A DNA stretch of 64,000 nt from Alkalihalobacillus pseudalcaliphilus (GTDB lineage: Bacteria; Bacillota; Bacilli; Bacillales; Bacillaceae_D), in NCBI GenBank assembly GCA_001038565.1, contig LFJO01000005.1:642166-706165 (forward strand). The letters are read 5' to 3'. Below the pieces are notes generated by a model. That model did not search any database. It saw only the letters and a list, made by a program, of their open reading frames with translations, and was not told the DNA's origin. The translations under genes and the position numbers were made by a program. Within the stretch, counting starts at the first letter, position 1. Every line of letters starts with the position of its first letter. Positions 1-8,658 of this stretch are shown here, in pieces.

Positions 1-905
1 TTGATGGTTGATTCATTTTGCCAAGTAGCCTCATTAGCAGGATCAAAGGCTTCTAAATATTTAATAACTTCACGCGTAATCGGTGTAGGTGTAGAGGCAC
101 CAGAAGTGACACCGACTGTTTCAACGCCTTCTAACCATTCAACCTTTAACTCGCTTAAATCCCCAATTCGATAAGCACGAGTGCCGGCGATTTGCTCTGA
201 AACTTGTGCTAAACGGTTGGAGTTATTACTTTTCGGATCGCCAACGACAATGACAAGGTCACACTCTTTAGCTTGCTCAGCTACGGCTTCTTGTCTAACT
301 TGTGTTGCCATGCAAATTTCATTATGAATTTGGGCGTGAGGATAACGCTTCATCGCTTTTTTCATAATGTCTGAAACATCCCACTGACTCATCGTTGTCT
401 GATTGGTAATAATTAATTTCTCAGACTGAATGTTAAGTGCGTCGACATCTTCTAAGGATTCAACAAGGTGAACGGCATCAGGAGCAACACCGATAGCTCC
501 TTCTGGCTCAGGATGACCCTTTTTGCCGACATAAAGAACATGGTAGCCTTCTTTCGTTTTTTCACGAATTAAGTCATGTGTTCTTGTCACATCAGGACAT
601 GTTGCATCCACAACAGTTAAACCTTTTTCTTGGGCTATCTTTCTAACTTCCGGCGAAACACCATGTGCGGTAAAGATAACGGTTCCTTTCTCAACTTGTT
701 GCATAATCTCTAGTCGATTCGGTCCGTCTAAAGAAATGATTCCATCTTGCTCAAAAGCATCCGTAACATGCTGATTGTGTACAATCATTCCTAAAATATA
801 AATAGGTCGTGGTAAATCTAAATTCTGTGCTGCCTGTCGAGCTAGCACCATCGCATCTACAACCCCATAACAATATCCACGGGGAGAAATTTTCAATACA
901 TTCAT
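1..905 (-). CDS. ispH: 4-hydroxy-3-methylbut-2-enyl diphosphate reductase, 3' end cut by window edge
   Basis: This is the last enzyme of the MEP isoprenoid pathway; the cytosolic [4Fe-4S] protein reduces HMBPP to IPP and DMAPP. Translation from the ATG at 905 gives 301 residues starting [19 protein letters not shown]. The three cluster cysteines are visible in GYCYG, DATCPD and EICMATQ, and the SNNSNR substrate loop and TSGASTPTP motif are present. Only about a dozen C-terminal residues should be missing. The Shine-Dalgarno sequence is TAGGAGGC, and a sigma-A promoter lies at 977-1005. ispG, another MEP gene, lies 12 kb away in the window. Confidence 0.97.
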   Translation of the reverse strand, partial: MNVLKISPRGYCYGVVDAMVLARQAAQNLDLPRPIYILGMIVHNQHVTDAFEQDGIISLDGPNRLEIMQQVEKGTVIFTAHGVSPEVRKIAQEKGLTVVDATCPDVTRTHDLIREKTKEGYHVLYVGKKGHPEPEGAIGVAPDAVHLVESLEDVDALNIQSEKLIITNQTTMSQWDVSDIMKKAMKRYPHAQIHNEICMATQVRQEAVAEQAKECDLVIVVGDPKSNNSNRLAQVSEQIAGTRAYRIGDLSELKVEWLEGVETVGVTSGASTPTPITREVIKYLEAFDPANEATWQNESTI

Positions 906-976
906 GACATGCCTCCTAAAATAAGAGCTCTTGTTCATTGATTTTTGTAGAACAAGATTTGTCTAGTTCGCCCTAT

Positions 977-1005
977 ATTATAATAGAGTTTGGTTCATGT
1001 GACAA
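977..1005 (-). promoter_or_regulatory. sigma-A promoter of ispH
   Basis: On the minus strand, TTGTCA (1000-1005) is followed after exactly 17 bp by TATAAT (977-982). The promoter lies about 70 bp upstream of the ispH start. Confidence 0.85.
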
Positions 1006-1259
1006 TGAATAAGTCTCATCCTTGAGCAAACAAACCGTCCGAATCCCCTTAAAAAGTGGAAAGGTATCATTCATTCAGTCAGAGTTTTGGAGTTGGGTGT
1101 ATTTTAATCATGTAGGGACGTGTACTAGTTGAAATATGACAAAAAATATTAACATGGTGGAATAGAATCACAAAGCTTGGGGTGTTATACAAAACATAAA
1201 GCTTCCATCACAGATGGACTAAAAATATAACTAAGACTCTAAGTTCAATTAATAGGCAA
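1006..1259. other. gene-free stretch between the ispH promoter and the carD terminator
   Basis: No ORF with a ribosome-binding site, no RNA gene and no copy of the window's repeat families was recognised here. The sequence is AT-rich and otherwise featureless by eye. Confidence 0.4.
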
Positions 1260-1292
1260 ACAAAAAGACACAATCAAAAGATAGTGTCTTCA
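1260..1292 (-). terminator. rho-independent terminator of the CarD-family gene
   Basis: AAGACAC (1265-1271) pairs with GTGTCTT (1284-1290), and a T-run follows on the minus strand. An outer inverted repeat, AATAGGCAAA (1251-1260) with TTTGCCTATT (1309-1318), encloses it, so a larger 68-bp cruciform is possible. Confidence 0.7.
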
Positions 1293-1320
1293 AAATTTTG
1301 TATAAAAATTTGCCTATTTC

Positions 1321-1812
1321 CTAGAGGCTTTCATCAATTAAAGAACTGTCGATAAACTCATATGCTTGTTCTTCTGTCATATCATTCATCAGAACTAATT
1401 CACTTGCAATCATTTGTTTCGCTTTTTGTAAGTGATTACGATCTTGAATATGAAGACCATTAGAACGTTCGGTTTGTTTCTTAGAAAGAGAAGATATTAA
1501 ATGAGCGGCATCGATAATACTACCCGATTTCAATAAATTTTCTGTGTCACGAGAGAAATGGCTTGTTGATGGAGGGCTATCTGGACCATTTTGTAAGGCT
1601 TCAATTAACTCTTCAAGCTCTGCTTGATCAATAACCTTACGTAACCCCGATTGTTCAATCCTATTTTCTGGTAGCATAAGCTTCACATCAACTAATGGGA
1701 AATGGAGAATAAAATACGAATGAGTTTCACCTAAAACATTCTTTTCTTCAATGTTCTCAATAGTTCCTGCTCCATGATAAGGATAAACAACATGATCACC
1801 GACTTTAAACAT
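1321..1812 (-). CDS. CarD/CdnL-family RNA polymerase-binding regulator (YdeB-like)
   Basis: This 163-residue protein has the CarD/CdnL architecture. An N-terminal Tudor-like RNAP-interacting domain starts FKVGDHVVYPYHGAGTIENI and runs to about residue 60. A C-terminal helical DNA-binding domain holds an LxKxKQMIASELVL-type helix. CarD proteins stabilise the open promoter complex at housekeeping promoters. The upstream ATG at 1818 sits one base from the GGAGG, so the second ATG at 1812, seven bases downstream of GGAGG, is the better start. Transcription converges on a terminator at 1260-1292. The family assignment is firm; the regulon is unknown. Confidence 0.88.
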   Translation of the reverse strand: MFKVGDHVVYPYHGAGTIENIEEKNVLGETHSYFILHFPLVDVKLMLPENRIEQSGLRKVIDQAELEELIEALQNGPDSPPSTSHFSRDTENLLKSGSIIDAAHLISSLSKKQTERSNGLHIQDRNHLQKAKQMIASELVLMNDMTEEQAYEFIDSSLIDESL

Positions 1813-1842
1813 AGGCATTCCTCCAATTCCTGTAATATTCTT

Positions 1843-1851
1843 AGTATAACA
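1843..1851 (-). promoter_or_regulatory. extended -10 promoter of the CarD-family gene
   Basis: The minus strand reads TGTTATACT, an extended -10 with no clear -35 at 16-18 bp. It lies about 31 bp upstream of the chosen start. Confidence 0.5.
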
Positions 1852-1920
1852 TAAAAAAATACAAAATAAAAATTTTACTATTTTGCTAAAGAAGTGTCAA
1901 CAAAAAAATTACTGGAATTC

Positions 1921-2559
1921 TTATACATATAGCTTTGGTAACGGGATTCCAGCTTTCGTTGTATCACTATAGCGATGGGTGGAATCTGTTAGAACTTCAG
2001 AATTGACCGTATTTGTGTCGGCAGGATCTAGGTCTGACGGTTGCTCTGCAATGGTAGAAGGGACAATTTCTGATTCGGAAAGGGGATTTACTCCGTTGTT
2101 ATCCATATTAAAGGCATTGGGGTCAAATTGATTTGCCATTTGACTTAGATCGTCATCACTTGAACGCATGATGCGCCACATAGTTGGTAAGTTACGAATT
2201 ATCGGTCCGTATTGTCGGACCATGGGCATTACTTGTTGGGTCAAACCTAAAATTCGTTGAGAGTTATCTATTATCGTCGAGAATTTCAGGGAGCTACCTG
2301 CCGCTTTCGTTAACCCTGATGTGCCAACATTACCTCCACCAAGTCCCCCAAATAAGCGGGAGAGCAATCCACCTTGCCGGGCTGCACCTTGAGTCGCTGC
2401 AGCTAAGCCATAAGGTGCAGACCCACCCATAAACGGTGCACCACCCATTGCATTTGGGAGCATCATGGGAGCTTGCATCGGCATTTGCATAAATGGAGAC
2501 ATTGGGAATGCTCCTTGTAAGGGCATAGAGGTTAACGGCGGGCCGAAAAATCTGTCCAT
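1921..2559 (-). CDS. yqfQ: YqfQ-like (VrrA-type) low-complexity protein
   Basis: This 212-residue protein of unknown biochemical function matches the YqfQ family by composition and by position next to cshB. It has a Met/Pro-rich N terminus (PMSPFMQMPMQAPMM), then a Gly/Ala-rich stretch with RLFGGLGGG. A conserved core around LGLTQQVMPMVRQYGP and NLPTMWRIMRS follows, and the tail is acidic and Ser/Thr-rich. The repeat-rich start resembles the variable repeat region of B. anthracis VrrA. A GTG at 2571 overlaps the Shine-Dalgarno sequence GAGGTGA, so the ATG at 2559, eight bases after it, is preferred. It is divergent from cshB. Confidence 0.8.
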   Translation of the reverse strand: MDRFFGPPLTSMPLQGAFPMSPFMQMPMQAPMMLPNAMGGAPFMGGSAPYGLAAATQGAARQGGLLSRLFGGLGGGNVGTSGLTKAAGSSLKFSTIIDNSQRILGLTQQVMPMVRQYGPIIRNLPTMWRIMRSSDDDLSQMANQFDPNAFNMDNNGVNPLSESEIVPSTIAEQPSDLDPADTNTVNSEVLTDSTHRYSDTTKAGIPLPKLYV

Positions 2560-2689
2560 AAATTTATTCACCTCATTAGTTTATGCGAGTAATTCTATTA
2601 TTATTAGTATGTAATCTACTTTAGATAGGTGCTTATCCAGAAATAGAAGGTAAATGTACCGAATCCAAGAACTTTATTCGCTTTTTAGG

Positions 2690-2704
2690 TTATAATTATG
2701 ATAA
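2690..2704 (+). promoter_or_regulatory. -10 region of cshB-nfo overlapping a PerR-box-like inverted repeat
   Basis: TTATAATTATGATAA is a 7-1-7 inverted repeat that differs from the PerR consensus TTATAATNATTATAA at one base. It contains the TATAAT (2691-2696) that probably drives cshB-nfo. No good -35 is seen. The match could be chance in AT-rich DNA. Confidence 0.45.
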
Positions 2705-2747
2705 AATAATCTATTGCAAAGCCAAACGGATGAAAGTAGGAAAAATA

Positions 2748-4106
2748 ATGAGTATGAATAATTTTAAAAGGTTCGATTTAAAGCCTTATTTAATGGACGC
2801 TTTAAATGAGCAAAGAATTACAATGCCAACAGAAATTCAGGAGCGCTTAATTCCTGCGATTAGAAATAAACGTGATGTAATGGGACAGTCACAAACGGGA
2901 ACTGGAAAAACATTTGCTTTTCTACTACCGATTCTTGATATGATTGATGAATCAAAGGATGAATTACAAGTCATCCTTACAGCACCAACTAGAGAGTTAG
3001 CGAGTCAATTATTTGAAGAAGTAAAAAAATTGATTGAACATGCCCCGGAGGAGAACGCGGTAAAAGCCAAATTACTTGTTGGAGGGACTGATAAGCTTCG
3101 TGCGATTGAATCTTTAAAGCAAGCTCCTCATATTGTTGTGGGGACACCGGGTCGGATTCGTGATCTTGTAAATGAACAAGCACTTCAAGTGTATACAGCT
3201 ACAACATTAATTGTTGATGAAGCCGATCAAATGTTAGACATGGGCTTTATTGAAGATGTCGATTATGTCGCGGCGAGAATGGCTCCAGAATTACAAATGC
3301 TTGTTTTTTCAGCTACAATTCCTGAGAAGTTAAAACCATTTTTAAATAAATATATGGATAATCCTAAACATGTGCAGGTTGAACCAAAACATGTGACAGC
3401 ATCTACAATTGAGCATCGTCTTGTAGCTTTAAGACACCGCGATAAATTAGATTTTGTCGCAGATTTAGCCTCTTCTCTGAATCCATATTTTGCGATTATT
3501 TTTGCAAGTACAAAGGAGGAAGCGGATGAGGTAACCAAGGCTCTTATCTCTAAGGGCCTCAATGTTGGTTGTTTACATGGCGGCTTAAAGCCAAGAGAGC
3601 GCAAACAAGTCATGCGCCAAGTAATCGAGCTTAAGTTTCAATTTTTAGTGGCTACAGATTTAGCAGCTAGGGGTATTGATATAAAGGGTGTTAGTCATAT
3701 TATCAATTATTCATTACCGAATGATTTAGATTTTTATATCCATCGTGTCGGCAGAACTGGACGAGCTGGTGCAGACGGTATTGCTTATACCATTTATGAT
3801 TTATCTGACCAACAAAAAGTAGAAAAATTAATTCAAAAAGGCATTACCTTCACTTATTATGATTTTAAAAATGGCGATTGGAAGCAATTAGATAAACCAC
3901 CGATTGGTATGCCGGGTAAACGAGTGAACAAACGACAACCGGAAAAAACAAAGACTGAACCAAAAAGAAAGCAAGACGTAGCAAATACGGGCGGTAAAGC
4001 AAAAGCCAAGCCTAAAAAGGTGAAACCTGCTTATAAAAAGAAAGCACGATTTAAACAAGCTAAAGAAGAACAGCGTCAAAGAAGAGTCAAAAATAAAAAG
4101 AAGTAA
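2748..4106 (+). CDS. cshB: DEAD-box ATP-dependent RNA helicase
   Basis: This 452-residue cytosolic RNA helicase probably acts in RNA remodelling and cold adaptation. The motifs appear in order: Q motif (MPTEIQ), Walker A SQTGTGKT near residues 48-55, PTREL, TPGR, DEAD at 157-160, SAT, a VATDLAARGIDI motif V region and HRVGRTGRAG. A lysine/arginine-rich tail of about 65 residues, typical of CshB, should bind RNA nonspecifically. The longest start (2730) has no Shine-Dalgarno sequence, while the ATG at 2748 follows GTAGG. nfo follows within 25 bp, as in B. subtilis yqfR-yqfS. A PerR-box-like site overlaps the -10. Confidence 0.95.
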   Translation: MSMNNFKRFDLKPYLMDALNEQRITMPTEIQERLIPAIRNKRDVMGQSQTGTGKTFAFLLPILDMIDESKDELQVILTAPTRELASQLFEEVKKLIEHAPEENAVKAKLLVGGTDKLRAIESLKQAPHIVVGTPGRIRDLVNEQALQVYTATTLIVDEADQMLDMGFIEDVDYVAARMAPELQMLVFSATIPEKLKPFLNKYMDNPKHVQVEPKHVTASTIEHRLVALRHRDKLDFVADLASSLNPYFAIIFASTKEEADEVTKALISKGLNVGCLHGGLKPRERKQVMRQVIELKFQFLVATDLAARGIDIKGVSHIINYSLPNDLDFYIHRVGRTGRAGADGIAYTIYDLSDQQKVEKLIQKGITFTYYDFKNGDWKQLDKPPIGMPGKRVNKRQPEKTKTEPKRKQDVANTGGKAKAKPKKVKPAYKKKARFKQAKEEQRQRRVKNKKK

Positions 4107-4130
4107 ATGTTGATAAAGGGGAGAGGAACG

Positions 4131-5024
4131 ATGACTTTAAAGTTAGGCTCACATGTTTCCATGAATGGTAAAAAAATGTTACTTGGAGCAAGTGAAGAAG
4201 CGTTATCATATGGAGCAAATACTTTTATGATCTATACAGGGGCTCCTCAAAATACAAGAAGAAAACCGATAGAAGAGTTAAATATTGAAGCCGGTTTTGC
4301 ACATATGAAGGAAAACGGTATGACGGATATTGTTGTCCATGCTCCTTATATTATCAATATAGGTAATTCGGTGAAACCAGAAACGTTTGAGCTCGGTGTC
4401 AATTTTCTTCGTTCTGAAATAGAAAGAACAGAAGCACTAGGATCCAGACAAATTGTTCTACACCCAGGTGCACATGTGCAAGCTGGAACGGACGCAGGAA
4501 TTGCGAAGATTATTGAGGGTTTAAATGAGGTATTAACTGAGGATGGACCTGTTCAAATTGCATTAGAGACAATGGCTGGTAAAGGATCAGAATGTGGGAG
4601 AAGCTTTGAAGAGCTTGCTCGTATATTTGATGGGGTCAAAAGAAATGATCGTTTATCTGTTTGTTTTGATACTTGTCATACACATGATGCTGGGTATGAT
4701 GTTAGAGGAGATTTTGACCAAGTCTTAAATCAATTTGACAAAACAATCGGTATTGATCGCTTGAAAGTGCTGCATATTAATGACAGTAAAAATGTTCAAG
4801 GAGCGGCTAAGGACCGACATGAAAATATTGGTTTTGGTCATATCGGTTTTGAAGCTCTTCATAAAATTGTCCATCATCCACAGTTAACCGAAGTACCGAA
4901 AATCTTAGAAACACCTTTTGTAGGTGAAGATAAGAAAAACAAGCTAGCACCATATAAATTTGAAATCGAGATGTTGCGTAGCGGAACTTTTGATGAAAAC
5001 TTCCGAGAAAAGATGTTCCAATAA
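4131..5024 (+). CDS. nfo: endonuclease IV (apurinic/apyrimidinic endonuclease)
   Basis: This base-excision repair enzyme cleaves 5' of abasic sites and repairs 3'-blocked ends. The 297 residues have the usual length for the TIM-barrel Zn3 enzyme. Metal-ligand motifs are present: [40 protein letters not shown] and [12 protein letters not shown]. The longest start at 4107 lacks a ribosome-binding site, while the ATG at 4131 follows GGGGAGAGG. It is co-transcribed with cshB. A strong hairpin follows at 5048-5090. Confidence 0.97.
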   Translation: MTLKLGSHVSMNGKKMLLGASEEALSYGANTFMIYTGAPQNTRRKPIEELNIEAGFAHMKENGMTDIVVHAPYIINIGNSVKPETFELGVNFLRSEIERTEALGSRQIVLHPGAHVQAGTDAGIAKIIEGLNEVLTEDGPVQIALETMAGKGSECGRSFEELARIFDGVKRNDRLSVCFDTCHTHDAGYDVRGDFDQVLNQFDKTIGIDRLKVLHINDSKNVQGAAKDRHENIGFGHIGFEALHKIVHHPQLTEVPKILETPFVGEDKKNKLAPYKFEIEMLRSGTFDENFREKMFQ

Positions 5025-5047
5025 AACAGATGGATTATAAACAAATT

Positions 5048-5090
5048 AAAAGATACCGTTGTCTATCATTGACAGTGGTATCTTTTGATT
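5048..5090. terminator. bidirectional terminator between nfo and the DUF2624 gene
   Basis: AAAAGATACC (5048-5057) pairs perfectly with GGTATCTTTT (5077-5086), and an inner TTGTC/GACAG extends the stem. It can end nfo on the plus strand and the convergent small gene on the minus strand. Confidence 0.85.
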
Positions 5091-5116
5091 TGTGGTTTAA
5101 CATATCTTTAGGGTAA

Positions 5117-5380
5117 CTAGAGGTATTTATTAAATTGCTGCATGAGCTGTTGAACAACACTTGCAACATGTGGGTCAACTTCAGTTTGCAAACGATGCAA
5201 AATGCGATGGATTTGCTCTGTATTCGCCACATTTATTTTTTCTGAATGGACAATGTGTAAGACATGTTCAGCCTGTTGTTGGGTAATGGGAATTTGATGC
5301 TGCTGTGCCAATTGAAGTAAATCTGAAGTTGTTAATGAATTAACTTTATGATTAACGAGCTGCTGCATAATCGGATTCAT
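5117..5380 (-). CDS. yqfT: DUF2624 family small protein (YqfT-like)
   Basis: This 87-residue helical, soluble protein starts MNPIMQQLVNHKVNSLTTSD and contains LLQLAQQHQIPITQQQAEHVLHI. That pattern is characteristic of the DUF2624/YqfT family, which lies beside nfo in B. subtilis. The function is unknown. The ATG at 5380 is preceded by AGGAGG at a distance of ten bases. Extending the reading frame further upstream has no support. Confidence 0.75.
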   Translation of the reverse strand: MNPIMQQLVNHKVNSLTTSDLLQLAQQHQIPITQQQAEHVLHIVHSEKINVANTEQIHRILHRLQTEVDPHVASVVQQLMQQFNKYL

Positions 5381-5556
5381 GTACAAAAAGCCTCCTCGTT
5401 GAAAAAAGATAATTAAGTATATGCAAATAAATAAAAATAAGAATAAAAAAAGGAAATCATTCCATTTATCGCGAATATCTGAAATGAGTGAAATGAAAAC
5501 AAGAACGGTGTAGGTAGTTAAATCTTGGAGTAGAGATAAAGGGAGAGGCTTCATTT

Positions 5557-6684
5557 ATGGATAACCAAAGGGTGAATAGTCAATTTGTCCCTAAGGACAC
5601 AAGAAGAATGACGATTGAACCAACGAGTGATCAATATCCTTTTCCTCCTGCTGAGCTTTGGGAAATGGACCAAACAAATGATTTGAAATATATCGAAGAA
5701 CTTGAAATTGCTTATATCAAAGTTGATACTCATTATCATGTAAAGAAATGGAACCAGCTTTTTTTAGATATTGTGGATATCACAAAATCTGAACTCATTT
5801 ATGAACGGCTTAACACTTTAGCAGATCAATCTTTTTTAATGGAACGTATGTATGATTTATTAAACCAATCTCTCCAATCAAAGAGGGTGGAAGTCAATCA
5901 CTATGAGGATAAAGAGACCATTCTCCATTTAAGAGCCTTACCAAATGAAGATTTATCGGCCGTATATATATTAGTAGAAGATCGATCTATTCAAAAGCAA
6001 TTTGAGAACTTATTAACCTTTCATCACCAAATGGAAGCTGTTTCCCATATTGCTGCAGGTGTTGCACATGAATTGCGAAACCCATTATCGGTCATTAAAG
6101 GTTTTTTTCAATTAGCTCAATTAACCAATGAATACCAAAAATATTATGATACAATTCTTGCTGAATTAAATCGTATGAATGCCATCATTGAAGATTTTTT
6201 ATCAGTATCACGAAGAAAGATGGAGCGGAAATTACAGTCGCCCGTTGAAATTTTACAATCGCTTGTTGAAATTATGAAGGCTGAATGCCTTTTACACAAT
6301 GTTGAATTTTCAATGCACCTGAAGGAAACGGCTCTACAAATTAATGTGAATGAATCGATCATCAAACAGATTATGCTCAATCTGTTAAGGAATTCGATAG
6401 AAGCGTTTGGTAAATCAAATGATAAAAGAGAATTTGAGGTGAATACAGAAATAAATCGTGATCATTATGTTGTTTTCATTCGTGATAACGGAAAAGGGAT
6501 GCCGAAAGAGGTGCTTCAGCAGTTAGGGAAGCCGTTCTTTACAACAAAAGCGCAAGGCACAGGCATTGGAATTCCTTTGTGTAAAAAGATGATTGAAGAC
6601 CATGGTGGCACGTTTAAAATTGAAAGTACGTTTAACGTAGGAACAACGGTTATTTTGTCGGTTCCGTTATTTGAAGCTAATTGA
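5557..6684 (+). CDS. PAS-domain sensor histidine kinase, orphan
   Basis: This 375-residue soluble histidine kinase has no membrane segment. A PAS-like sensor spans about residues 45-145. The HisKA domain has phospho-acceptor His171 in HIAAGVAHELRNPLSVIKG. The HATPase domain carries the N box NLLRNSIEAF, G1 DNGKGM, F box FFTTK and G2 GTGIGI. No response regulator is adjacent. In Bacillus, orphan kinases of this form (KinA/KinE type) often feed the sporulation phosphorelay, so a role in Spo0F phosphorylation is a reasonable inference but is not shown here. The ATG follows GGGAGAGG. Confidence 0.9.
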   Translation: MDNQRVNSQFVPKDTRRMTIEPTSDQYPFPPAELWEMDQTNDLKYIEELEIAYIKVDTHYHVKKWNQLFLDIVDITKSELIYERLNTLADQSFLMERMYDLLNQSLQSKRVEVNHYEDKETILHLRALPNEDLSAVYILVEDRSIQKQFENLLTFHHQMEAVSHIAAGVAHELRNPLSVIKGFFQLAQLTNEYQKYYDTILAELNRMNAIIEDFLSVSRRKMERKLQSPVEILQSLVEIMKAECLLHNVEFSMHLKETALQINVNESIIKQIMLNLLRNSIEAFGKSNDKREFEVNTEINRDHYVVFIRDNGKGMPKEVLQQLGKPFFTTKAQGTGIGIPLCKKMIEDHGGTFKIESTFNVGTTVILSVPLFEAN

Positions 6685-6945
6685 ATAAGCGTCTAGAATT
6701 GGTATATTCGCCTAAAAAATTGTATGATTTATCCAAGTAATATATAAATTTCTAGTGGAATAAGGTAATTATGGAGTATACAAGAGTAAATAAGAGTAAT
6801 TTCAAGAATGAACTTGAATAGAAAGTTATATAAAGCTTTTTTTAGCGAGGTTGGATCAATAACCTTTCATATTAAGGTTGTAGAAAAGCGCTATATTCGT
6901 TAAGCTGTAACAGCTATATTAATGTTCTCTTAACGGAGGGATAAA

Positions 6946-7647
6946 ATGAAAAAGCTCATATGGATTAGTGGCAGTGTGCTAGTGTGCCTATTAGTTGGAA
7001 TTTTTGCTGTGCAAAATAAACAGCTTCAAAATAAATTGGTGGTAGCAGAAGAGAGAAATGAAGAACTTAAAATTGAGCGCGAAATGGCGGAAATGAAAAG
7101 TTATTTTGAAACGAAACCTATTGATTCCGAAATCGTGCTTAATTATGCATCGTGGGTGCAATCTAAGCAATTAGCGGAACAGCTATATAAAGATAGTAAT
7201 GGCTTGTTTCAAAAAGAGTGGGGCCTTTTTCTAGGTGAATTAGCTCAGAAAAAGAATATTGACCCATATATTGTTTATGAACTTCTCAGAACGGAAACTG
7301 GAAATACGTTTGACCCTTCGCTGGTTGGTCCTGAAACAAAATACGGTCATGCTTATGGAATGGCTCAATTTATGAAAAATACGGCACCGTGGATTGCGGA
7401 TATGGCTGGACTTGAATATCAAGATGAACTACTGTTTGATCCGCTTTATTCCATTCAGCTATCAATTGAATATTTAAGTTTTCTTATTGACAGATATGAC
7501 GATTGGGATCATGCTTTAACAGCTTACCATCGAGGGATGTATGGTTTAGAAGCTTACATTGAGGAAAACGGTCATGCGGAGAGTGTCTATGCTGTAGAAA
7601 TTCAAGATAATGCTAACCAATTTGAACAAATCGTTTTTAAAGATTAA
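6946..7647 (+). CDS. membrane-anchored SLT-type lytic transglycosylase-like protein
   Basis: This 233-residue protein has an N-terminal membrane anchor (residues 4-21), a short coiled-coil linker (25-50) and a lysozyme-like SLT domain (about 80-210). The proposed catalytic glutamate is E117 in LLRTETGN, and YGMAQFM corresponds to the GLMQ motif. It should cleave peptidoglycan glycan strands outside the membrane. The start follows AACGGAGGG. It appears monocistronic, and a weak hairpin follows at 7662-7700. Confidence 0.85.
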   Translation: MKKLIWISGSVLVCLLVGIFAVQNKQLQNKLVVAEERNEELKIEREMAEMKSYFETKPIDSEIVLNYASWVQSKQLAEQLYKDSNGLFQKEWGLFLGELAQKKNIDPYIVYELLRTETGNTFDPSLVGPETKYGHAYGMAQFMKNTAPWIADMAGLEYQDELLFDPLYSIQLSIEYLSFLIDRYDDWDHALTAYHRGMYGLEAYIEENGHAESVYAVEIQDNANQFEQIVFKD

Positions 7648-7661
7648 TAAATGTTTATGGT

Positions 7662-7700
7662 CAGTCACGATGAGGGGGAACCTTGTTGTGGCTTTTTCTT
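7662..7700 (+). terminator. probable terminator of the lytic transglycosylase gene
   Basis: AGTCACGATGAGG pairs, with several G-U pairs, with CCTTGTTGTGGCT. The run TTTTTCTTT follows. Confidence 0.5.
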
Positions 7701-7760
7701 TGTGTGAAAGTGTACTTAGGATCGATAGTTTGTGCCTTGAAGTTAGCTGGTTGTTTGTGG
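7701..7760 (-). repeat. partial copy of dispersed repeat family B
   Basis: Read on the minus strand, this contains CCAGCTAACTTCAAGGCAC, AAACTATCG and CACTTTCACACAAA. These are the 3' half of the family B element seen in full at 41487 and 53490. It lies just upstream of the zinc-uptake promoter. Confidence 0.7.
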
Positions 7761-7789
7761 GTAGCTAGAAATACGGTGGGAAAAAAACA

Positions 7790-7818
7790 TTGGAATTACA
7801 TGAGATATGCTTTATAAT
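7790..7818 (+). promoter_or_regulatory. sigma-A promoter of the zinc-uptake operon
   Basis: TTGGAA (7790-7795) is followed after 17 bp by TATAAT (7813-7818). Confidence 0.85.
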
Positions 7819-7833
7819 AGATTCAGCTTATAA

Positions 7834-7848
7834 ATCGTAATGATTCTT
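7834..7848 (+). promoter_or_regulatory. Zur-box-like operator
   Basis: TCGTAAT-G-ATTCTTA (7835-7849) has a perfect left half of the 7-1-7 Zur consensus TCGTAATNATTACGA and a degraded right half. It lies just after the expected transcription start, in front of znuC. A zur gene is in the same locus. Confidence 0.65.
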
Positions 7849-7878
7849 AAATGAAGAGAAGAATTTGGAGGCTGACTT

Positions 7879-8655
7879 ATGTCACAGTTACTAGAAGAAC
7901 ATATTGCTCCGATTGAAGTGGATGGATTGACCTTTCGGTATGGTCATCAAAATGTTCTTGAAAATATATCTATTAAAGTTGAAAAAGGTTCTTTCTTGGG
8001 TTTGGTTGGCCCAAATGGTTCAGGGAAGTCAACTTTAATTAAATTAGTATTAGGATTATTAAAAACAGATGTTGGCACTATTCGTTTGTTTGGGAAAGAT
8101 TTAGTCAAATTTCATGAGTGGGATAAAATTGGATTCGTGTCACAAAAAGCAAATAGTTTTAATAGTGGTTTTCCAGCAACCGTTTTTGAGGTTGTTTCGA
8201 TGGGGCTATTTGGTAAAATTGGCCTGTTTCGTTTCTTTAATAAAAAGCATAAGGAAAAAGTAATTGAAGCGATTAAAAGTGTAGGCATGGAAGATTATAT
8301 GTATAAAAATATCGGGCAGCTTTCAGGTGGTCAGCAACAACGTGTCTTTATTGCTCGTGCGCTTGTAAGTGAGCCTGAGTTATTAATTTTGGATGAGCCT
8401 ACTGTCGGGGTAGATACACAAAGTGTGCAGCAATTTTATTCGATGTTGAAAAAATTGAATAAAGTTAAAGAAATTACCTTGCTACTTGTTACGCATGACA
8501 TTGGTGCAATGACGGATTATGTGACAGATGTAGCGTGTTTAAATAAGACCTTGCACTTCCATGGTCATTCTGATGAATTTATGGCGGATCCAGACCTTTC
8601 GAAAATGTATGGACATGATGTCCACTTGATTACACATAATCACGGAGGGCATTAA
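7879..8655 (+). CDS. znuC: zinc ABC transporter ATP-binding protein
   Basis: This 258-residue ABC ATPase is of the ZnuC/AdcC type. It has Walker A GPNGSGKST (near residue 45), a Q-loop in SQKAN, the signature LSGGQQQR, Walker B LLILDEP and the switch His in VTHD. The C terminus is His-rich (HDVHLITHNHGGH), as in many zinc ATPases. It powers the permeases encoded immediately downstream; the first permease starts 4 bp after its stop. The Zur-like operator and linked zur favour Zn2+ over Mn2+. No substrate-binding protein is in the locus. Confidence 0.92.
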   Translation: MSQLLEEHIAPIEVDGLTFRYGHQNVLENISIKVEKGSFLGLVGPNGSGKSTLIKLVLGLLKTDVGTIRLFGKDLVKFHEWDKIGFVSQKANSFNSGFPATVFEVVSMGLFGKIGLFRFFNKKHKEKVIEAIKSVGMEDYMYKNIGQLSGGQQQRVFIARALVSEPELLILDEPTVGVDTQSVQQFYSMLKKLNKVKEITLLLVTHDIGAMTDYVTDVACLNKTLHFHGHSDEFMADPDLSKMYGHDVHLITHNHGGH

Positions 8656-8658
8656 GGT

